The notes under the pieces were generated by a model. That model worked only from the letters and a program-made list of their open reading frames with translations, searched no databases and had not been told where the DNA came from. From the NCBI GenBank assembly GCA_030626645.1, contig DAOUTP010000021.1, positions 1 through 14,779 of the forward strand: a stretch of DNA of 14,779 nucleotides, given 5' to 3'. Positions 1 to 4,936 of this stretch are shown here, in pieces. The position numbers and the translations under genes are program-made. The stretch is from Candidatus Cloacimonadota bacterium. Lineage in GTDB: Bacteria; Cloacimonadota; Cloacimonadia; Cloacimonadales; TCS61. The number at the start of each line of letters is the position of its first letter. The first letter of the stretch is position 1.

Positions 1-66
1 ATTGTAGCAAAGTAGGTTTCAACACAGAGCCACTGAGACACAGAGACCACAAAGAAAATATATGTA

Positions 67-93
67 GGGGCAACTTAACGGTTGCCTCTTTTT
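67..93 (+). terminator. Hairpin followed by a T-run; possible Rho-independent terminator or dispersed palindrome
   Basis: GGGGCAAC (67-74) pairs with GTTGCCTC (81-88), eight pairs with one G-U, around a six-base loop, and TTTTT follows at 89-93. That is the shape of an intrinsic terminator reading rightward, for a gene lying left of the window. On the minus strand there is no T-run after the stem, so it is a poor terminator for the NACHT gene that ends at 119. The sequence to its left, about 20-55, is a run of CACAGAG-like words of the kind found in dispersed intergenic repeats, so the hairpin may belong to such an element. Confidence 0.45.
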
Positions 94-118
94 AAATTCT
101 TTATATTTCTTGATGATC

Positions 119-2929
119 TTAATCAAAAATAATATTTGTGTCTGGTATTGCTTCTTCAAGTTCTATGATTTGTGATTCTTTTAGTGGATTGTTGGATAGA
201 CTTATAATCTCTAAATTCTTCATTTCCTTTAATGAATCATGATTGCTGATTTGGTTGCTGGATAGGTATAAATACTTTAGCTCCTTTAATTCCTTGAGCG
301 GTATAAGGTCTGTAATTTGGTTTTCTGTTAAATATAATTGAATTAGATTCTTCAATTCCTTAAGTGGTTTGAGATTAGAGATTTGGTTATTTGTTAACCA
401 TAAATTCTCTACTTTCTCCAAATAATTTAATTGTTCCAGATGTATTATTTGATTTGCTGATAAGACTAAACCTATTAACTTTTTCAAATCCTTTAACGAT
501 TCTAAATTTATAATTTTATTATTTTCTAATCTTAACCAAGTTAATTCTCTTAATTCCTGTATGGGTTCAAGATAGATGATTTTATTAGAATTTAACCACA
601 AATTAGTAATATTCTTCAAATCCTTTAACGATTCTAAATTTGTAATTATATTCTTAGATAACTGTAAATCGGTTATACTCTTCAATTCCTTTAACGGTTC
701 TAGATTGCTGATTTGATTGTTGTTTAAATATAACACTCTCAGATTCTTTAATTCCTTTAGCGGTTCAAGATTGCTGATATGATTATTGTCTATATGTAAC
801 ACTTTCAAAATATTCAATTCCTGCAGCGGTTCAAGATTGGTGATTTGATTATCATCTAAAAGTAATAAAGTTAAATTCTTCAGTTCCTGTAACGGTTCGA
901 GATTGGTGATTTGATTATTGGATAAGTATAATTCTGTTATATTCTTCAATTCTTGTAATATGGAGATGTCTTTTAGATTTGTATCGGATAGTCTTATTTT
1001 ATTGTTATTAAAATCTACATTCCCATCATATTTTGGATTATCAATTTTCAGTATAAGGTTTACAGCATTACTTTTTACCCATTTTTTAGCTTCGGTGGTA
1101 TCTTCTTCTTTCACTAACTTTTCAAGTATTGTACGATCTGGTTTCATTTCGCATATAAAATGAATAATTGCTGCATTGAATTGTTGTTTCCCAATATTTT
1201 CAATATTATTATTTATTTCCATAAACAATTCTTTTGCTGCCAGATAATCTATAAATGCTTTATGGGATATTCTAAAAATATCATCTCTATCTCTAGCAAA
1301 AAACGTGTAGGTATGGAAGTTTGTTAGATAATTTTCTATTTGTGCTGCGTTTCTATTTATTAAATCAGGATCATTCTTAGCATAATCTGCTATTTCTATA
1401 ATTGGAATGCTGAGTTGATTTTTGATGAAAAGAGATATACAAACCTTCTTTAAGATTCTCATCCTGGTGGCGTCATCAGTCCCATAATCTCTATCATCTT
1501 TTCTGAATTTCTTTCTGATCTCTTTTAATTCATCATCAATGGCTGCTTTGAATACATCTATAGATTTTACTTCTTTCTTTGCTTCTTGCAGGATTTTCTT
1601 GAGATGCTTTACAATCAGGTTCAATAGAACAGGTCGTCTTACAAGATCTTTCAGTCCGTTAATGGCTTTTATTTCTTCCCAATTTTTACTTGGTTCTCCT
1701 TTCATTCTTTCTATGAATTCTAATATCTGAGGTTCTTCAAATAATTTTATGTAGATAGTATCTACATTTTCTTCATTAGTCTTTAATGCTTCTGATTGTT
1801 CTTGCAATGATTGGAAATATTCAATTCTACTTGTAAGTATGATTTTACTATTTTTATAGATTTTTAAAATATCAAATATAAAATCGAAATTAATTGTTTT
1901 TCCCCTTACATCTATTTCTGCTGCCATTTCATCAAAGCCGTCAAATATCAAAATAAGCTCATCCTTTTTTAATCTCTCTTTAAAATCCATAAATGATACT
2001 TCATTGGCATTCATGCTCAATTCTGATATTAGAAATGCATCGAGACTTTGGTTCCTGAAATTCCTTAGATTAAATATTATTGGTGTTCTTTTATCTGGAT
2101 CTAATATTTTTGTCTCAATCGAATTTTCAAGGATACTTTTTTCCAGGTTATATGCTATATAATGACAAAGTGTTGTTTTTCCTGTGCCATATTCTCCTAA
2201 TATTATAAGAAAATTTTTATTGGGATCAGCTAACCAAACATCTATATAAGAATCTATTGGATTATAATGTTTTTCAGCAGTTGCATCTAAATCAATAAAA
2301 GAATCTTCAACAGGTTCTCCTTTTTTTAGTTTTTTTGCAGGGAATCTTATTTTACTTGGTTTTTTCATTACTCCATTTAAATCAACGTAAGGCTCTTTTT
2401 CTGGATAACTTGTTTTGAAAGAATTAACTAAGTCTTTTTTATATTTGTCTATTTTATATTCAAAGGAGTTTTTGTAGTTGGATTCAGAAAGTTCAAATAG
2501 GTTATGATTAGTATCATTAATGAAATCTAGTATAGTTTTACTTTCTGTTTTTTTATCAACAGATTCAAAAGTTTTAACAAATTCATCAATAATTTGCTCG
2601 TATGGTTTATCTGTAGTTACATTATCTAAAGATAGTTTTTTATGTAGCGCAAATTCTGCTTTCTTCTTGAATTCATCTAAATCATCATTTACAATTCCAT
2701 TCTGAAATTCTTTACGTAGTTTTTTATCTTTCAATACAACAATGAATTGATGATTAGTTTTATCTTTTCCAAATTCAATTATTGAATGAATAAATTTTGA
2801 ATCAAAATTCGCTTCTAATTTTAATAATCCAACTTTTTTTAATAACTTTCCAACTTCAAAATCTCTTTTAAGAGGATTTGCAACAAAAAATACAATTAGA
2901 TCAATCAATTTAATTATTATTGATTCCAT
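119..2929 (-). CDS. NACHT-domain STAND NTPase with C-terminal leucine-rich repeats
   Basis: A 936-residue NLR-like protein. Seen: residues 1-230 are a largely helical, lysine-rich N-terminal region that begins with a hydrophobic stretch (residues 4-17). The NACHT NTPase core follows, with Walker A GEYGTGKT at 245-252, a Walker B block LIFDGFDE ending at E334, and a TSR sensor motif near 367. A helical region carries the NACHT-typical HKAFIDYLAAKELF near 556-571. From residue 661 to the end there are twelve 22-residue leucine-rich repeats of the pattern LxxLxxLxLxxNxIxxLxxL. Family knowledge: STAND NTPases are switches in which the repeats sense a ligand, the NACHT domain oligomerises and the N-terminus signals; bacterial NACHT proteins include anti-phage proteins. 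Inferred: a single-gene defence or conflict sensor, ligand unknown. No recognised nuclease, TIR or protease domain is visible. Start: AAAGGAG lies five bases before the ATG. It is transcribed divergently from mntP, and no partner gene adjoins it within the window. Confidence 0.9.
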   Translation of the reverse strand: MESIIIKLIDLIVFFVANPLKRDFEVGKLLKKVGLLKLEANFDSKFIHSIIEFGKDKTNHQFIVVLKDKKLRKEFQNGIVNDDLDEFKKKAEFALHKKLSLDNVTTDKPYEQIIDEFVKTFESVDKKTESKTILDFINDTNHNLFELSESNYKNSFEYKIDKYKKDLVNSFKTSYPEKEPYVDLNGVMKKPSKIRFPAKKLKKGEPVEDSFIDLDATAEKHYNPIDSYIDVWLADPNKNFLIILGEYGTGKTTLCHYIAYNLEKSILENSIETKILDPDKRTPIIFNLRNFRNQSLDAFLISELSMNANEVSFMDFKERLKKDELILIFDGFDEMAAEIDVRGKTINFDFIFDILKIYKNSKIILTSRIEYFQSLQEQSEALKTNEENVDTIYIKLFEEPQILEFIERMKGEPSKNWEEIKAINGLKDLVRRPVLLNLIVKHLKKILQEAKKEVKSIDVFKAAIDDELKEIRKKFRKDDRDYGTDDATRMRILKKVCISLFIKNQLSIPIIEIADYAKNDPDLINRNAAQIENYLTNFHTYTFFARDRDDIFRISHKAFIDYLAAKELFMEINNNIENIGKQQFNAAIIHFICEMKPDRTILEKLVKEEDTTEAKKWVKSNAVNLILKIDNPKYDGNVDFNNNKIRLSDTNLKDISILQELKNITELYLSNNQITNLEPLQELKNLTLLLLDDNQITNLEPLQELNILKVLHIDNNHISNLEPLKELKNLRVLYLNNNQISNLEPLKELKSITDLQLSKNIITNLESLKDLKNITNLWLNSNKIIYLEPIQELRELTWLRLENNKIINLESLKDLKKLIGLVLSANQIIHLEQLNYLEKVENLWLTNNQISNLKPLKELKNLIQLYLTENQITDLIPLKELKELKYLYLSSNQISNHDSLKEMKNLEIISLSNNPLKESQIIELEEAIPDTNIIFD
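122..949 (-). repeat. 66-bp periodic array encoding twelve leucine-rich repeats
   Basis: The 3' third of the NACHT gene is built of 66-bp units, each encoding 22 residues. Repeat 1 begins at residue 661 (base 949) and the last at residue 903. The units covering roughly 686-949 keep an almost identical core of about 27 bases encoding NQI(T/S)NLEPL(Q/K)E, while later units (toward base 122) have diverged, for example NSNKIIYLEPIQE and SANQIIHLEQLNY. The array is in frame throughout. Its period matches SDS22/internalin-type repeats. Confidence 0.85.
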
Positions 2930-3009
2930 ATTGACTCCTTTAAATCTTTTATACTATATATTTTGAGATTTGTTACTAATGTTTTGTGGTCAATATTTTT
3001 CTTTTCCCA

Positions 3010-3060
3010 ACCTTGAAATGGCTAACTTCTAAGAATTTGTGAAAGAAGCCGTTGCAAGGT
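3010..3060. repeat. Imperfect palindromic intergenic element, copy 1
   Basis: ACCTTG (3010-3015) pairs with CAAGGT (3055-3060). The stem continues inward with AATGG/CCGTT (3017-3021 with 3049-3053, one G-U pair) and CTTCT/AGAAG (3026-3030 with 3044-3048), leaving a 13-base loop. Its right end, CCGTTGCAAGGTATTT, is nearly the same as the right end of the element at 3813-3846 (CCGTTCGCAAGGTATTT). It lies between the divergent NACHT and mntP genes, upstream of mntP, with no T-run, so it is not an obvious terminator. Confidence 0.55.
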
Positions 3061-3118
3061 ATTTAATAAAATCATTTACCAATTATCTTTTAATTTAAGT
3101 TTTGTTTCTGGAGATTAA

Positions 3119-3676
3119 ATGAATTTGGTAACAATAATGATAATTGCTCTTGGTCTAGCGATGGACGCTTTTGCTGTATCTATTGCCAGCGGTGTCACTT
3201 TAAAAAAAGTTCGCTTAAGTTATGCACTTCGAATAGCATTATTCTTTGGCGGATTTCAGGCAGTAATGCCACTTATCGGTTGGCTGGTTGGAAACAGTTT
3301 CAGCTCAAATATCGCTGCTTTTGATCATTGGGTTGCTTTTGGACTGCTGGCATTCATTGGCGGTAAAATGATCTATGAATCAACCGTTTTAAAAGAAGCG
3401 GAAAAGAAGACCGATCCCCGTAAATTAATAGTCCTGTTCGTATTAGCAATCGCAACCAGTATAGATGCTTTAGCTGTTGGACTTAGTTTTTCATTTTTAA
3501 ATGTAACTATTGTAGAACCGGTTATCATAATTGGACTAATTACTTTCCTGCTTTCATTTGCCGGTGTTTACATTGGTACTAAAGCAGGTTCAATGTTTGA
3601 GAACAAGATCGAGATCATTGGTGGTGTTATTTTAATAGGAGTAGGCATTAAGATTTTAATTGAACATTTTTTCTAA
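3119..3676 (+). CDS. mntP: MntP-family manganese efflux pump
   Basis: Putative manganese exporter of the inner membrane (DUF204/MntP family), which pumps excess Mn(II) out of the cytoplasm. At 185 residues it has the usual family length. Six hydrophobic membrane segments are visible in two repeats of three, at about 3-25, 35-58, 68-87, 103-126, 131-153 and 164-184. The two family motifs with their membrane aspartates are GLAMDAFAVS (D16) and ATSIDALAVGLS (D116). A charged cytoplasmic loop (KEAEKKTDPRK) separates the halves. GGAG lies five bases before the ATG at 3119. The gene stands alone, divergent from the NACHT gene. I looked for the manganese-sensing yybP-ykoY riboswitch that often precedes mntP and did not see its conserved core, so its control is unclear. 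Substrate is assigned from the family only. Confidence 0.93.
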   Translation: MNLVTIMIIALGLAMDAFAVSIASGVTLKKVRLSYALRIALFFGGFQAVMPLIGWLVGNSFSSNIAAFDHWVAFGLLAFIGGKMIYESTVLKEAEKKTDPRKLIVLFVLAIATSIDALAVGLSFSFLNVTIVEPVIIIGLITFLLSFAGVYIGTKAGSMFENKIEIIGGVILIGVGIKILIEHFF

Positions 3677-3735
3677 ATTGAAAAATTGAAATTCTCTTGT
3701 TCGCAGATTGTTTTCCAAAAAGATTAACTGAATTC

Positions 3736-3750
3736 GTAAGTAAAACTTAC
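3736..3750. repeat. Short perfect hairpin in the mntP-toxin intergenic region
   Basis: GTAAGT-AAA-ACTTAC, a six-pair stem with a three-base loop; two further T-A pairs follow beyond one mismatch. No T-run follows, so it is weak as the mntP terminator. It is the first of three consecutive palindromes filling 3733-3846. Confidence 0.5.
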
Positions 3751-3760
3751 AAAGCATTTG

Positions 3761-3785
3761 TGTTAACGAGTACAACTTGTTAACG
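3761..3785. repeat. Hairpin GTTAACGAGT-ACA-ACTTGTTAAC
   Basis: Bases 3762-3771 pair with 3775-3784 (ten pairs including one G-U) around ACA, and 3761/3785 add a further G-U pair. The same stretch reads as two direct copies of GTTAACGAG (3762-3770 and 3779-3787). The tail ACGAGAAAATAT resembles ACGAGAAAACAT at about 12001-12011, which also follows a hairpin, suggesting related elements. Confidence 0.5.
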
Positions 3786-3812
3786 AGAAAATATCTAAGG
3801 TAATCTAACAAA

Positions 3813-3846
3813 ACCATTGCGAAGGAAGTAAAACCGTTCGCAAGGT
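3813..3846. repeat. Imperfect palindromic intergenic element, copy 2
   Basis: TTGCGAA (3817-3823) pairs exactly with TTCGCAA (3837-3843). The stem extends inward by GG/CC past a bulged G, and outward by ACC/GGT past a bulged A, giving twelve pairs around an eight-base loop AAGTAAAA. The right end matches the element near 3010-3060. It ends 38 bp from the 3' end of the toxin gene. There is no T-run on either side. Confidence 0.6.
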
Positions 3847-3883
3847 ATTTCCATATATTTAAGAATTCATGAATCGTCTTTAT

Positions 3884-4150
3884 TCACTCATAATGCGTCC
3901 ACATACGAATTATTTTTACGATTTTCTCTTTTTTGAGAACTTGATAAATAATTCTATGCTGGATATTAATTCTTCGAGAATAAGCTCCTTTAAGATCACC
4001 AACAAGTTTCTCATACGTGGGTGGATTTTGAAACGGATCGGTTTTGAGTATCTCTAAAACTTTTAATGCTTTATTCTTCAATCCCGATTGTGATAATTTT
4101 ATTGCATCTTTTTGAGCTGCTTTTGAGTAAACCAGTTTCCAGTTTACCAC
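3884..4150 (-). CDS. YoeB/Txe-family toxin (RelE superfamily mRNA interferase)
   Basis: Toxin of a type II pair. YoeB-type toxins bind the ribosome and cut mRNA in the A site; that activity is inferred from the family. The 88 residues end in the family C-terminus RMWTHYE. Residues matching the YoeB active site are visible: E47, R60 in YSRRI, the HRIIYQV strand at 65-71, and H86-Y87. The start is GTG at 4150 overlapping the last codons of the antitoxin gene (7 bp), with AGGA inside the antitoxin gene six or seven bases upstream, so the toxin is translationally coupled to its antitoxin. The gene is intact and all key residues are present, so it is probably functional. Confidence 0.9.
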   Translation of the reverse strand: MVNWKLVYSKAAQKDAIKLSQSGLKNKALKVLEILKTDPFQNPPTYEKLVGDLKGAYSRRINIQHRIIYQVLKKEKIVKIIRMWTHYE

Positions 4151-4386
4151 TTAAGTTCCTCAGAATATTCCTCCACAGAAGTTTTCAATCCATCAACAAT
4201 TGATTCACGCATTCCTGGAATTGATATAAGAAAAAGAGTTTCCTGAATGTCGTTCCAGTCCTCTTCTGAAACAAGAACTGCATTTCCACGTTTTCCGGAA
4301 ATGATAATCGGTTTGTGGCTTTCAGCTGTTTTATCTATCAGCCTGTATAATTTTGCTCTTGCTTCGGTTGCATTTATTGTTGTCAT
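4144..4386 (-). CDS. YefM/Phd-family antitoxin
   Basis: Antitoxin that neutralises the downstream toxin and represses its own operon (family knowledge). The 80 residues start with MTTINATEARAKLYRLIDK, the Phd/YefM N-terminal DNA-binding fold. It continues with KPIIISGKRGNAVLVSEEDW, the typical strand-turn segment. The acidic C-terminal tail (SVEEYSEELKW) is the expected toxin-wrapping part. AGGAGG lies four bases before the ATG, a much stronger ribosome site than the toxin's, in keeping with antitoxin excess. The promoter just upstream carries a perfect palindrome (4416-4431) suited to autorepression. Confidence 0.92.
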   Translation of the reverse strand: MTTINATEARAKLYRLIDKTAESHKPIIISGKRGNAVLVSEEDWNDIQETLFLISIPGMRESIVDGLKTSVEEYSEELKW

Positions 4387-4412
4387 ATACCCTCCTAATT
4401 AAACACAAAGAC

Positions 4413-4440
4413 AAAGTACGTTAAAACGTACGTGTGTCAA
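4413..4440 (-). promoter_or_regulatory. Promoter of the toxin-antitoxin operon with nested operator
   Basis: On the minus strand, TTGACA (4435-4440) is a perfect -35 box. Sixteen bases further is TACTTT (4413-4418), an acceptable -10. The spacer and part of the -10 are occupied by the palindrome GTACGTTAAAACGTAC (4416-4431), two perfect seven-base arms around AA. A repressor bound there would cover the promoter, the arrangement expected for YefM-type autoregulation. Box assignments are by eye. Confidence 0.65.
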
Positions 4441-4486
4441 ATTATTTTTTGAAAGAATAAAAAATGTTAAAAATTAGGATAATTAA

Positions 4487-4506
4487 AATTGGTGCAGAAG
4501 GGGGGA
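4487..4506 (-). repeat. Second copy of the tRNA-Leu 3' end (possible att remnant), 20 bp
   Basis: AATTGGTGCAGAAGGGGGGA here is identical, base for base, to 4682-4701. The second copy comprises three bases beyond the tRNA plus the terminal CCA, discriminator, acceptor 3' strand and part of the T stem. Flanking bases differ on both sides. No intact tRNA body is attached to this copy. An exact copy of a tRNA 3' end is the usual footprint of site-specific integration, or of a decayed tandem tRNA. Confidence 0.7.
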
Positions 4507-4681
4507 TTGCTGATACGAAGAAACACCGTTTCTTCTATGCCAGCGCTACTTCGATGCCAATTCCTCGTAATCTCGAAATCGGTTCCCATCTCGTGGTCGA
4601 AATCAGCAAGGAGAGGGTTCTCGTCCCCTATGGTTTTATAACTTAAGCTTATTATAAACTGAAAATATTATTAGAATTTAC
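4507..4681. other. GC-rich unassigned segment between two tRNA 3'-end copies
   Basis: About half G+C over 4507-4632 by my count, clearly above its neighbours. The plus strand has an open frame from ATG 4464 to 4646 (60 codons) whose start codon has no convincing ribosome site and whose first residues are encoded by the tRNA-end copy. The minus strand is also open for about 60 codons. Neither product resembles a family I know. It contains a perfect eight-pair hairpin GAAGAAAC-ACC-GTTTCTTC (4517-4535) and a palindrome centred on AAGCTT (4635-4658). Choices are a fragment of a foreign gene, a structured RNA, or debris of an element; I cannot decide. I do not call a CDS. Confidence 0.4.
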
Positions 4682-4684
4682 AAT

Positions 4685-4771
4685 TGGTGCAGAAGGGGGG
4701 ACTCGAACCCCCACAAGCTATTGCTCACTAGACCCTGAACCTAGCGCGTCTACCAATTCCGCCACTTCTGC
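4685..4771 (-). tRNA. tRNA-Leu (anticodon CAG)
   Basis: An 87-base class II tRNA. Reading the minus strand, acceptor GCAGAAG pairs with CTTCTGC, followed by discriminator A and an encoded CCA (4685-4687). The D arm contains GGAATTGGTAGACGCGCT. The anticodon stem-loop is CTAGG-TTCAGGG-TCTAG, with CAG in the loop. The long variable arm TGAGCAATAGCTTG and the T arm GGGGG-TTCGAGT-CCCCC complete the fold. It decodes CUG and, by wobble rules, little else. A weak promoter candidate upstream on the minus strand has TTGACT at 4805-4810 and TTCTTA at 4782-4787. Confidence 0.97.
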
Positions 4772-4888
4772 ACATGCAATTTAAGAAAAAAAATACTGAT
4801 TCAGAGTCAAGAAAAAAGTAAATTCAAACCAATTACCAAGTTATATCAAATTGATTGAGAACCGGAAGATTTTTAATTGACAAATATA

Positions 4889-4897
4889 TGCTATAAT
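4889..4897 (+). promoter_or_regulatory. Extended -10 promoter of dnaX
   Basis: TGCTATAAT is an extended -10 element (TGn plus a perfect TATAAT), 40 bases before the dnaX start. The expected -35 position holds only an AT-rich ATTTTT; a TTGACA at 4877-4882 is too close (nine bases) to serve this -10. Extended -10 promoters can do without a good -35. Confidence 0.55.
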
Positions 4898-4936
4898 TGA
4901 AATTCCATAAAGTGAAAATTGGATAATGAGGAATAA

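Noticed and set aside
122..949. A CRISPR array or tandem-repeat locus from the 66-bp periodicity
   Set aside because: The period is an in-frame 22-residue leucine-rich repeat inside an intact gene, with no spacer structure.
2953..2993. A sigma-70 promoter for the NACHT gene from TTGACC and TATAGT
   Set aside because: The boxes on the minus strand are 29 bases apart, far beyond usual spacing, and no better pair was seen.
2941..3118. A yybP-ykoY manganese riboswitch upstream of mntP
   Set aside because: The leader is AT-rich and contains a palindromic element, but I could not find the conserved paired loops of that riboswitch.
4464..4646. A 60-codon gene on the plus strand
   Set aside because: No convincing ribosome site, its first third is encoded by the duplicated tRNA end, the opposite strand is equally open, and the product resembles nothing I know. 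I kept it only as an unassigned segment.
4877..4897. TTGACA and TATAAT before dnaX as a paired -35/-10 promoter
   Set aside because: They are only nine bases apart, too close for a sigma-70 pair. The TATAAT is better read as an extended -10.
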